Source of the DNA: Streptomyces sp. AC512_CC834
GTDB lineage: Bacteria; Actinomycetota; Actinomycetes; Streptomycetales; Streptomycetaceae
Assembly: GCF_019049325.1 (NCBI RefSeq)
Contig: NZ_JAGMUO010000120.1
Location: forward strand, 218-64,217
Length of the DNA: 64,000 bases
Direction of reading: 5' to 3'
Part shown: positions 55,606-62,930 of the stretch, piece by piece
How positions within the stretch are numbered: the stretch's first letter is position 1
Layout: each line of letters opens with the position of its first letter
Program-made: the position numbers and the translations under genes
The notes under the pieces: generated by a model
Database searches by the model: none
What the model saw: the letters and a program-made list of their open reading frames with translations, nothing else
Told to the model about the DNA's origin: nothing

Positions 55606-56522
55606 GACTCCCCCTGTTCGTCCGGCACGACCATCGTGCCGATGCCCTCGTCGGTGAAGATCTCCAGCAGGATCGAGTGCTGGACCCGGCCGTCGATGAC
55701 GCGGGCGGTGGTGACGCCGCCCCGTACGGCGTGCAGGCAGCCCTCCATCTTGGGCACCATGCCCGAGGACAGGTCCGGCAGCAGTTTCTCGAGCTGGGAC
55801 GCGGTGAGGCGGCTGATCACCTCGTCGGAGTCCGGCCAGTCCTCGTAGAGGCCCTCGACGTCGGTGAGGACCATGAGAGTCTCGGCGCCGAGCGCCGCAG
55901 CGAGTGCCGCAGCCGCCGTATCAGCATTGACGTTGTAGACATGTCCGTCGTCCTGGGAACGGGCGATCGAGGAGACGACCGGGATGCGGCCGTCGGCGAG
56001 CAGGGCCTCGATGGCGCCGGTGTCGATCTCGGTGATCTCGCCGACCCGTCCGATGTCGACGAACTCGCCGTCGATCTCGGGCCGGTGCCGGGTGGCGGTG
56101 ATGGTGTGCGCGTCCTCGCCGGTGAGGCCGACGGCGAACGGTCCGTGCTGGTTGAGCAGCCCGACCAGTTCGCGCTGCACCTGCCCGGCGAGCACCATCC
56201 GTACGACGTCCATGGCGTCCTCGGTGGTGACGCGCAGGCCGGCCTTGAACTCGCTGACGATGCCGTGCTTGTCGAGCGCGGCGCTGATCTGCGGGCCGCC
56301 GCCGTGCACGACGACGGGCTTGAGACCGGCGTGGCGCAGGAAGACGACGTCCTGGGCGAAGGCGGCCTTCAGGTCCTCGTCGATCATGGCGTTGCCGCCG
56401 AACTTGATGACGACCGTCTTGCCGTGGTGCCGGGTCAGCCAGGGCAGCGCCTCGATGAGGATCTGGGCCTTGGGGAGCGCGGTGTGCTTCCGCGTGGGTG
56501 CGTTGCTCATTCCGCTGCTCAT
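55602..56522 (-). CDS. argB: acetylglutamate kinase
   Basis: A 306-residue amino-acid kinase that phosphorylates N-acetylglutamate. Motifs VVIKFGGNAM, VVVHGGGPQIS and NVNADTAAAALAAAL are intact. Its N-terminal extension of about 20 residues is of the kind seen in the arginine-inhibited hexameric class, so feedback inhibition by arginine is likely. ATG 56522 overlaps the argJ stop (ATGA); ATG 56510 is an alternative. Confidence 0.95.
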   Translation of the reverse strand: MSSGMSNAPTRKHTALPKAQILIEALPWLTRHHGKTVVIKFGGNAMIDEDLKAAFAQDVVFLRHAGLKPVVVHGGGPQISAALDKHGIVSEFKAGLRVTTEDAMDVVRMVLAGQVQRELVGLLNQHGPFAVGLTGEDAHTITATRHRPEIDGEFVDIGRVGEITEIDTGAIEALLADGRIPVVSSIARSQDDGHVYNVNADTAAAALAAALGAETLMVLTDVEGLYEDWPDSDEVISRLTASQLEKLLPDLSSGMVPKMEGCLHAVRGGVTTARVIDGRVQHSILLEIFTDEGIGTMVVPDEQGES

Positions 56523-57670
56523 GATGAGTACGCGCTGTTCTCGTGGACGTAGTCGGCGGTGAGGTCGTTGGTCCAGATGGTGGCCGTGGCGTCGCCGGCG
56601 GCGAGGTCGGCGACGACGTGGACCTCGCGGTAGCGCATGTCGACCAGCTCGCGGTCCTCGCCGACGCCGCCGTTCTTGCAGACCCAGACGCCGTTGATGG
56701 CGACGCCCAGGCGGTCGGGCTCGAAGACGGCGGAGGTCGTGCCGATCGCGGAGAGGACTCGGCCCCAGTTGGGGTCCTCGCCGTGGATGGCGCACTTGAG
56801 GAGGTTGTTGCGGGCGATGGTGCGGCCCACCTGGACGGCGTCGTCCTCGGTCGCAGCGTTCACGACCTCGACCCTGATGTCCTTGCTGGCGCCCTCGGCG
56901 TCGCGGATGAGCTGCTGCCCGAGGTCGTCGCAGACGGTGCGTACGGCCTCGGCGAACGCGGCGTACTCCGGGGTGACGCCCGAGGCTCCCGAGGCGAGCA
57001 GCAGCACGGTGTCGTTGGTGGACATGCAGCCGTCGGAGTCGACGCGGTCGAAGGTGACCTTGGTGGCGGCGCGCAGGGCGCGGTCCAGGACCTCGGTCTC
57101 CAGGTCGGCGTCGGTGGTGATGACGACGAGCATGGTGGCGAGGCCGGGGGCGAGCATGCCGGCGCCCTTGGCCATCCCGCCGACGGTCCAGCCGTCCCGC
57201 GTGACCACGGACGTCTTGTGCACGGTGTCGGTGGTCTTGATGGCGATGGCGGCCTTCTCGCCGCCGTGCTCGGAGAGCTGACCGGCGGCCGTGTCCACAC
57301 CCGGGAGCAGCTTGTCCATCGGAAGCAGTACGCCGATGAGCCCGGTGGAGCAGACGGCGACCTCTCCCGCGCCCGTACCGAGCGCCTCGGCGACCTTCTC
57401 GGCCGTGGCGTGGGTGTCCTGGAAGCCCTTGGGCCCGGTGCAGGCGTTGGCGCCGCCGGAGTTGAGCACGACGGCGGTCAGCTCACCGCTCTTCAGCACC
57501 TGCTCGGACCACAGGACCGGCGCGGCCTTGACGCGGTTGGAGGTGAAGACGCCCGCGGCGCTGCGGCGGGGGCCGGTGTTGACCACGAGGGCCAGGTCGG
57601 GGTTGCCGCTCTCCTTGATCCCGGCCGTGACACCGGCCGCCGTGAATCCCTTCGCTGCCGTCACACTCAC
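56519..57670 (-). CDS. argJ: bifunctional ornithine acetyltransferase / N-acetylglutamate synthase
   Basis: A 383-residue Ntn-type enzyme that recycles the acetyl group from N-acetylornithine to glutamate. The autocleavage motif ATML is present in GMLAPGLATMLVV near residue 180, with the threonine becoming the nucleophile, and CTGPKGFQDTHATAE plus CAIHGEDPNWGRVL are conserved. GTG 57670 overlaps the argC stop. With ArgJ present the linear ArgE route is not needed. Confidence 0.95.
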   Translation of the reverse strand: MSVTAAKGFTAAGVTAGIKESGNPDLALVVNTGPRRSAAGVFTSNRVKAAPVLWSEQVLKSGELTAVVLNSGGANACTGPKGFQDTHATAEKVAEALGTGAGEVAVCSTGLIGVLLPMDKLLPGVDTAAGQLSEHGGEKAAIAIKTTDTVHKTSVVTRDGWTVGGMAKGAGMLAPGLATMLVVITTDADLETEVLDRALRAATKVTFDRVDSDGCMSTNDTVLLLASGASGVTPEYAAFAEAVRTVCDDLGQQLIRDAEGASKDIRVEVVNAATEDDAVQVGRTIARNNLLKCAIHGEDPNWGRVLSAIGTTSAVFEPDRLGVAINGVWVCKNGGVGEDRELVDMRYREVHVVADLAAGDATATIWTNDLTADYVHENSAYSS

Positions 57671-58695
57671 GGCGCAACTCCGATCGTCGTCAGTCCGGTG
57701 GTCTCGGCGAGACCCAGGGCGATGTTCATGCTCTGGACGGCACCGCCCGCGGTGCCCTTGGCCAGGTTGTCGATGGCGCTGATCGCGATGACACGGCCCG
57801 CGGCGGCGTCGTACGCGACCTGGACCTGGACGGCGTTGGAGCCGTACACGGAGGCGGTCGCGGGCCACTGTCCCTCGGGCAGCAGGTGCACGAACGGTTC
57901 GTCGGCGAAGGCCTTCTCGTAGGCGGCCCGGACCGACTCGGCGGTGACCCCGGGCTTCGCCTTGGCGGTGCAGGTGGCGAGGATGCCGCGGGGCATCGGC
58001 GCGAGGGTCGGCGTGAAGGAGACGGTGACCGGCTCGCCGGCGACCGCGCCGAGGTTCTGGATCATCTCGGGGGTGTGCCGGTGTCCGCCGCCGACGCCGT
58101 ACGGCGACATGGAGCCCATGACCTCGCTGCCCAGCAGGTGGGGCTTGGCCGCCTTGCCCGCGCCGGAGGTGCCGGACGCGGCGACGATCACGGCCTCGGG
58201 CTCGGCGAGCGAGGCGGCGTAGGCCGGGAAGAGGGCCAGTGACACGGCGGTGGGGTAGCAACCGGGCACCGCGATGCGCTTGGACCCCTCCAGCGCGGTG
58301 CGGGCACCCGGAAGTTCGGGGAGGCCGTAGGGCCAGGTGCCGGCGTGCGGGGAGCCGTAGAACGTCTCCCAGTCGGCCGCGTCCCTGAGCCGGAAGTCGG
58401 CGCCCATGTCGACGACGAGGACGTCAGGTCCGAGCTGCTCGGCGACGGCGGCGGACTGCCCGTGCGGCAGCGCGAGGAAGACGACGTCGTGACCGCCGAG
58501 CACCTCGGGCGTCGTCGCCTCCAGCACTCGGTCGGCCAACGGCAGCAGGTGCGGCTGCAGCGCGCCCAGTCGTTGGCCCGCGTTGGAGTTGCCGGTCAGG
58601 GCGCCGATCTCGACCTCCGGGTGGGTCAGGAGCAGGCGCAGCAGCTCACCGCCCGCATACCCACTCGCTCCGGCCACCGCCGCACGTACCGCCAT
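57667..58695 (-). CDS. argC: N-acetyl-gamma-glutamyl-phosphate reductase
   Basis: A 342-residue NADPH-dependent dehydrogenase of the GAPDH-like fold. The nucleotide motif AGASGYAGGELLRLL opens the protein and the catalytic cysteine is in PGCYPTAVSLALFP near residue 145; the HRHTPEM segment carries the active-site histidine. ATG 58695 has AGGAGGAGGG upstream, the best site in the operon. First gene of argCJBDR and site of arginine control. Confidence 0.96.
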   Translation of the reverse strand: MAVRAAVAGASGYAGGELLRLLLTHPEVEIGALTGNSNAGQRLGALQPHLLPLADRVLEATTPEVLGGHDVVFLALPHGQSAAVAEQLGPDVLVVDMGADFRLRDAADWETFYGSPHAGTWPYGLPELPGARTALEGSKRIAVPGCYPTAVSLALFPAYAASLAEPEAVIVAASGTSGAGKAAKPHLLGSEVMGSMSPYGVGGGHRHTPEMIQNLGAVAGEPVTVSFTPTLAPMPRGILATCTAKAKPGVTAESVRAAYEKAFADEPFVHLLPEGQWPATASVYGSNAVQVQVAYDAAAGRVIAISAIDNLAKGTAGGAVQSMNIALGLAETTGLTTIGVAP

Positions 58696-58715
58696 GGAAA
58701 ACCCTCCTCCTGGAT

Positions 58716-58750
58716 GGCATGACTATACGTACAGCCGCACGTTTATGCAA
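58716..58750 (-). promoter_or_regulatory. argC promoter with two ARG boxes
   Basis: On the minus strand TTGCAT (-35) and TATAGT (-10) are separated by 17 bp. Two ArgR-like boxes, TTGCATAAACGTGCGG (58735-58750) and TACGTATAGTCATGCC (58716-58731), cover both hexamers, 19 bp apart centre to centre. The same design as the argH promoter, and expected target of ArgR. Confidence 0.88.
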
Positions 58751-58795
58751 TCCAGCGAATGGCGGGAGCCGGGACACCTGTGGCCGAGGTGGCGA

Positions 58796-59371
58796 TCACT
58801 CCGCCGATCTGGAGCTTTTGCGCCGGCTGGCATGGAAGCGCGCCTTCTTCTGGCGATTCCCGCACGTGTTCATGTCACACCATTTACGCGTACGACTCTG
58901 ACTGGTGTCGAAGAACGCGGCCTGGCAGGTCGGCGAGGCACACAAGGCCAGTTTTCCGTCCCGTTCGCCCGAGACGACACTGATCGCGTCGGCGGCGATC
59001 ACGCTGAGGGCATCCTCCACGCGGGAGGCGGAGCCGAGCCGCCACCGCCGCTCACCCTCGGGCGTCAGGATCGCCGCGGCCCGGCCCTGGGCGCTGCGGT
59101 CGTTGATGACCTGGACGGCGGACGCGGGCAGAGCGTCCTGGACCGCGGCCGCTGTCGCGGCGGCGTGAATCGACTCCCTCAGTTCACGGGCGAGGTCGAG
59201 CTGGGCGGGGGTGCAGGAGTCCACGGCGAGGCCGCTCACCGCCAGCCAGTCGACGAGTCGGTGCGGCGTGGGGATGCGCTCCACAGGGTCGCCGTGACGC
59301 TCCGACAGAGTCCCGGTGAAGCTCATCGCCAGGACCTTGCCGAGACGGAAGTCGGGGAACGCGGCACACAT
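58796..59371 (-). CDS. CGNR zinc-finger regulator, divergent to epoxide hydrolase
   Basis: A 191-residue protein with an ABATE-like N-terminal domain (about 1-135) and a C-terminal CGNR finger: CASPTCQAAFFDTSQSRTRK, WCDMNTCGNRQKK and a basic FHASRRK tail. The four cysteines are intact. Start ATG 59371. It is divergently transcribed from the epoxide hydrolase gene, and two copies of a 17-bp site lie between them, one beginning three bases upstream of this gene's start codon, so it probably regulates itself and the hydrolase. Ligand could be an epoxide or its diol. Confidence 0.9.
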   Translation of the reverse strand: MCAAFPDFRLGKVLAMSFTGTLSERHGDPVERIPTPHRLVDWLAVSGLAVDSCTPAQLDLARELRESIHAAATAAAVQDALPASAVQVINDRSAQGRAAAILTPEGERRWRLGSASRVEDALSVIAADAISVVSGERDGKLALCASPTCQAAFFDTSQSRTRKWCDMNTCGNRQKKARFHASRRKSSRSAE

Positions 59372-59373
59372 GG

Positions 59374-59432
59374 AACCACCTTAGCCGGTTGCGGCCGGGC
59401 GCGGAGGACTGCTAGAACCGTCTTAGGCGGTT
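59374..59432. promoter_or_regulatory. two matching operator sites for CGNR regulator
   Basis: Sites of the form AACCNNCTTAGNCGGTT occur at 59374-59390 and 59416-59432, 42 bp apart (about four helical turns). Each has inverted ends AACC and GGTT around a common CTTAG. They occupy the divergent promoter region of the CGNR and epoxide-hydrolase genes. Confidence 0.65.
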
Positions 59433-59474
59433 CGCGGCAGGTCGTAGCCGCTTCCACGACGTCCAGGAGGTCTC

Positions 59475-60647
59475 ATGCCCAGTCCGACCAGCGACGTGCG
59501 AGCCTTTGAGGCCCGCGCGACCGACGCCGACCTCGACGATCTCCGCGCGCGACTGGCCGCGGCGCGCCTGCCGGAGGCCGAGACGGTCCGTCACGCGGCG
59601 CCCGGCCCTCGCCGATGGGAGCAGGGCGTTCCGCTCGCCGACCTCGTCGATGTCGTGGACTACTGGCGCACCGGGTACGACTGGCGGTCGTTCGAAGAGC
59701 GCCTCAACCAGCTCGGCCAGTTCCGCACGACCATTGACGGCCTGGGAATCCACTTCCTGCACCGCCGCTCCCCGCGCGCGGACGCCACTCCTCTGATCCT
59801 GACGCACGGCTGGCCGGACAGCGTCGCCCGGTTCATCGATGTGGTCGACGAGCTGGCGGACCCGAAAGACGCGGACGCGCCGGCGTTCCACGTCGTGGTC
59901 CCGTCGCTGCCGGGCTTCGGTTACAGCGACAGGCCGGCCACCACCGGGTGGGGGACCGAAAAGATCGCGGCCGCATGGGTGGAACTGATGGGAAGGCTCG
60001 GCTACAGCAGGTTCGCGGCCCACGGCGGCGACTGGGGCGGCAACATCACCACGGTCCTCGGCGGCAGATTCCCGGCGCACGTCCTCGGCATCCACACCAC
60101 GTTCGCCCAGGGACCGCCCGGTCTGACAACGGACGGTCTGACGGCGCTCGAGCGCGAGTGGGCCGAGGAGACCCGTGACTTCTGGCGCCACCGCGCGGCG
60201 TACGCGAAGCAGCAGGCGACCCGGCCGCAGACCATCGGCTACTCGCTCGTCGACTCACCGGTCGGGCTTCTCGCCTGGATCCTCGACAAGTTCACCGAGT
60301 GGTCGGACACCGAGGACAGCCCGTTCGAGAGGATTTCCAGGGACCGCGTTCTCGACGACGTCACCCTGTACTGGCTGACGCGGACCGGCGCGTCGGCGGC
60401 CCGCATCTACTACGAAAGCCACGACTCGCTCGATCCCGAACTCCGGGTCGACGTGCCGTCAGCACTCACCATGTATCCCGGCGACGTCGAGAAGTGTCCG
60501 CGTCCCTGGGCGCAGGAGCGGTACCGGCGGATCGTGCGATGGAGGTCGCCCGAAGTCGGGGGACATTTCCCGTCGCTGGAGGTTCCCGGGTATTTCGTCA
60601 GAGACCTGCAGGAGGGCCTCGCGGCGGTGCTGGCCGCTCAGCGGTGA
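59475..60647 (+). CDS. epoxide hydrolase (EHN domain, alpha/beta hydrolase)
   Basis: A 390-residue microsomal-type epoxide hydrolase. The N-terminal EHN segment (about 5-105) is followed by the hydrolase core with oxyanion motif THGWPDS near residue 113, nucleophile in HGGDWGGNI near residue 182, and the catalytic histidine in VGGHFPSLE near residue 368. Lid tyrosines are present in YYESHDS. It hydrolyses epoxides or juvenile-hormone-like esters to diols. ATG 59475 follows AGGAGG. The divergent CGNR gene probably controls it. Confidence 0.92.
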   Translation: MPSPTSDVRAFEARATDADLDDLRARLAAARLPEAETVRHAAPGPRRWEQGVPLADLVDVVDYWRTGYDWRSFEERLNQLGQFRTTIDGLGIHFLHRRSPRADATPLILTHGWPDSVARFIDVVDELADPKDADAPAFHVVVPSLPGFGYSDRPATTGWGTEKIAAAWVELMGRLGYSRFAAHGGDWGGNITTVLGGRFPAHVLGIHTTFAQGPPGLTTDGLTALEREWAEETRDFWRHRAAYAKQQATRPQTIGYSLVDSPVGLLAWILDKFTEWSDTEDSPFERISRDRVLDDVTLYWLTRTGASAARIYYESHDSLDPELRVDVPSALTMYPGDVEKCPRPWAQERYRRIVRWRSPEVGGHFPSLEVPGYFVRDLQEGLAAVLAAQR

Positions 60648-60678
60648 CCTCGGCTCGGCGACCCGGCACCCCCTCCCC

Positions 60679-61203
60679 TCAGCTCTTGACAGCCTCCGCG
60701 ATCCGCAGGGCGGCCTCGGCGGGCGTGAGGTGCGTGGTGTCGACGACCTCGGCCTCGGCGTGCAGCCACGTGCGGGCCGCCTCGGCGTAGGGCTCGAGGT
60801 ATCGCAGGCGGAAAGGGGAGTCGGGGCCCAGGACGGTGTCCCCCGCGATGCGTCCGCGGAGGGTGGCCCGGTCGGCGTGGAGAACGAAGTGCCGTACGGG
60901 AATGCCGTGCTCGGCGAGGCCCGTGCTGATCTCGCGCCAGTACTGCTCGACCAGGACGGTCATGGGCATCACCAGGGTGCCGCCGGTGTAGTCGAGCACG
61001 CGGCGGGCGGTCTCGACGACGAGCGGCCGCCACGGCGGCCAGTGCTGGAAATTGTCGGTCCCGGGCAGCCCCGGCGTGATGTCCATGAGCGTCTCGCCGA
61101 CCTTCTCGGCGTCGAACACCCGTGAGTCCGGGAGCAGCCGCTGCACGAGTGTGCTGGTCGTGGTCTTGCCCGCGCCGTGGGTGCCGTTCAACCATACGAT
61201 CAT
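60679..61203 (-). CDS. TmrB-like P-loop ATPase
   Basis: A 174-residue P-loop protein. Walker A is NGTHGAGKTT at residues about 6-15, and DAEKVGETL then DNFQHWPPWRPLV and GGTLVMPMTVL closely follow the layout of Bacillus TmrB, an ATP-binding protein conferring tunicamycin resistance. The family also includes related proteins without known resistance, so resistance is an inference. Start ATG 61203. Convergent with the epoxide hydrolase and divergent from the DUF6314 gene. Confidence 0.8.
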   Translation of the reverse strand: MIVWLNGTHGAGKTTTSTLVQRLLPDSRVFDAEKVGETLMDITPGLPGTDNFQHWPPWRPLVVETARRVLDYTGGTLVMPMTVLVEQYWREISTGLAEHGIPVRHFVLHADRATLRGRIAGDTVLGPDSPFRLRYLEPYAEAARTWLHAEAEVVDTTHLTPAEAALRIAEAVKS

Positions 61204-61323
61204 GGCACCCGACGCTACCGCCGTGCGGGGCCCGGGTACGGGCTCAGCAGTGATCGGGTACGGCCGTGTTCGCCGGGGCGCTCCCAGGGGAGCGGGAGAG
61301 ACGGAGCGGGAGAGGGAGTGGAG

Positions 61324-61776
61324 ATGGGCGAGTTGTGGCCGGTACCGGATGTGCTGGCGTACCTCGCGGGGCGGTGGCGCACCGAGCGGTCGGTGCGGGA
61401 TCTGGCGAGCGGCGCGGAGGGGCACTTCGAGGGGACGACGGTGTTCGACGCCCTCGACGGTGGTGGGCTGCTCAGCCGGGAGTCGGGGGCCTTCACCTGG
61501 CAGGGCGTGACCCGGCCCGCCGAGCGGACGCTGCGCTACGAGGCGGGGAGCGGGCCGGGCCTGGCCGACGTGCGGTTCGCGGACGGCCGCCCCTTCCACG
61601 GCCTGGACCTGACCTCCGGACACCATGTGGCGGACCACCCGTGCGCCGCCGACCTCTATCGCGGCGAGTTCACCGTCCGGGACCGCGACCACTGGCGGAC
61701 CGTGTGGCGGGTGGGCGGCCCGGCCAAGGACCTGCTGCTCACAACGGATTACCGTCGCGATACGCCGGATTCGTAG
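61324..61776 (+). CDS. DUF6314-type protein
   Basis: A 150-residue soluble protein beginning MGELWPVPDVLAYLAGRW. It has a repeated pattern of beta strands with conserved aromatic residues (FTWQGVTRPAERTLRY, FHGLDLTSGHHVADHPC, FTVRDRDHWRTVWRV), a layout resembling a small lipocalin/beta-barrel of the DUF6314 family. Function unknown. ATG 61324 has GGGAG upstream. Its last 38 bp overlap the 3' end of the following minus-strand gene. Confidence 0.78.
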   Translation: MGELWPVPDVLAYLAGRWRTERSVRDLASGAEGHFEGTTVFDALDGGGLLSRESGAFTWQGVTRPAERTLRYEAGSGPGLADVRFADGRPFHGLDLTSGHHVADHPCAADLYRGEFTVRDRDHWRTVWRVGGPAKDLLLTTDYRRDTPDS

Positions 61777-62359
61777 CTCCCTGGACCTGCGCCCCTTCGA
61801 AGCGGAGGCTCCAGCGGCCCGCGCGGCCCGTCACGGTGGTCGCCGACAGCGGGCGGACGTCCAGGTTCCAGTACGTCGCGGGCGGTGCCTTCAGCACGTA
61901 GACCAGCGCGGCCCGGATCACGGAGGGCTCGGCCACGGCGACGATGCGGTCGCCGTCCTCGCCGGGACGGGTGTCGAGCCAGCCGCCGACCCGGGTGATG
62001 AAGCCCAGCAGCGACTCCCCGCCGTGCGGGGTCGACCGCGGATCGGCGAGCCAGGCGTCCACGGCGGCCGGCTCGCGGGCCATGGCCTCACCGAGGGTCA
62101 TACCGCGCCACCGGCCCATGTCGCACTCCCGCAGGGCGAGTTGGACCAGGGGCGCGCAGCCGAGCGCGTCTCCGGTGGCACGGCTGCGGGGTGTGGGTGA
62201 GCAGTAGCGCAACTCGGCGGCGGCGAGCGGCAGCAGGCCGCCCGCGGCGCGCAGTACCTCGTCCCATCCGGCCTGGTCCAGCGGCCGGTCGTCGTCGAAG
62301 CGCTCCGCGAGCAGCGGTGAGCTGCGCGCAGCCGCGACGAACGTGACCCGAAGCGCCAT
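61739..62359 (-). CDS. histidine-phosphatase-fold protein lacking catalytic histidines
   Basis: A 206-residue protein with the overall layout of the phosphoglycerate-mutase-like superfamily: LRECDMGRWRGMTLGEA, a PHGGESL segment and a C-terminal VVSHGGVIRA-like region. However, the first motif reads VAAARSS where RHG is expected, and the later histidine is replaced in VAVAEPSVIRA. Both catalytic histidines appear lost, so it is likely a non-catalytic relative or uses a different chemistry. Start ATG 62359. Its 3' end overlaps the DUF6314 gene, which may affect expression of both. Confidence 0.75.
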   Translation of the reverse strand: MALRVTFVAAARSSPLLAERFDDDRPLDQAGWDEVLRAAGGLLPLAAAELRYCSPTPRSRATGDALGCAPLVQLALRECDMGRWRGMTLGEAMAREPAAVDAWLADPRSTPHGGESLLGFITRVGGWLDTRPGEDGDRIVAVAEPSVIRAALVYVLKAPPATYWNLDVRPLSATTVTGRAGRWSLRFEGAQVQGATNPAYRDGNPL

Positions 62360-62432
62360 GCGGTGATGGTGGAGCGCAAAGGTACCCAGGTCAAGGGGTG
62401 TTACCTGTGGGCTACCCAGGGTGCGCCACGGT

Positions 62433-62873
62433 TCACCGACCGAAGGCGAGCACCATCCACTGGTCGGGCCGGTCCAGCGCCGTGAACCCGAGCTTCTCGT
62501 ACACGCCGTGCGCGTCGTGCGTGGACAGCAGGATGCGGCGCAGCCCGTACGGCTCCAGGTGCGCGCGCACCGCCGCGATCAGCGCCGTACCGAGGCCCTT
62601 GGCGCGCACCGAGGGATCGACGTACACGTCGCACAGCCAGGCGAAGGTGGCCCGGTCGGTGACCACCCGGGCGTACGCCACCTGCTCCCCGGACACCGCG
62701 TCGTACGCCCCGAAGTTGAGCGAGCCCTCGACGGCCCGGTCGTGCTTGTCGCGGGGCCGTCCCAGGGCCCAGTAGGCGTCGGTGGACAGCCAGTGGTGCA
62801 CGCGCCCGGCGTCGATCCGGTGCGGGTCGGTGGAGATCTCGTAGCCCTCGGGGAGCGTCGGCGTGTCGGTCAT
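62433..62873 (-). CDS. GNAT N-acetyltransferase
   Basis: A 146-residue GNAT protein with VYVDPSVRAKGLGTALIAAV as motif A and AHGVYEKLGFTAL as motif B. A full acetyl-CoA loop (R-A-K-G-L-G-T-A) is present. No signal or membrane segment. It precedes the histidine-phosphatase-like gene on the same strand with a gap of about 70 bp. Substrate unknown. Confidence 0.88.
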   Translation of the reverse strand: MTDTPTLPEGYEISTDPHRIDAGRVHHWLSTDAYWALGRPRDKHDRAVEGSLNFGAYDAVSGEQVAYARVVTDRATFAWLCDVYVDPSVRAKGLGTALIAAVRAHLEPYGLRRILLSTHDAHGVYEKLGFTALDRPDQWMVLAFGR

Positions 62874-62930
62874 GCCGGGGATGCTCGCAGGGCAGGTGGG
62901 AGCGCGTCGAGCGGATATCCCCCGCCTCCG

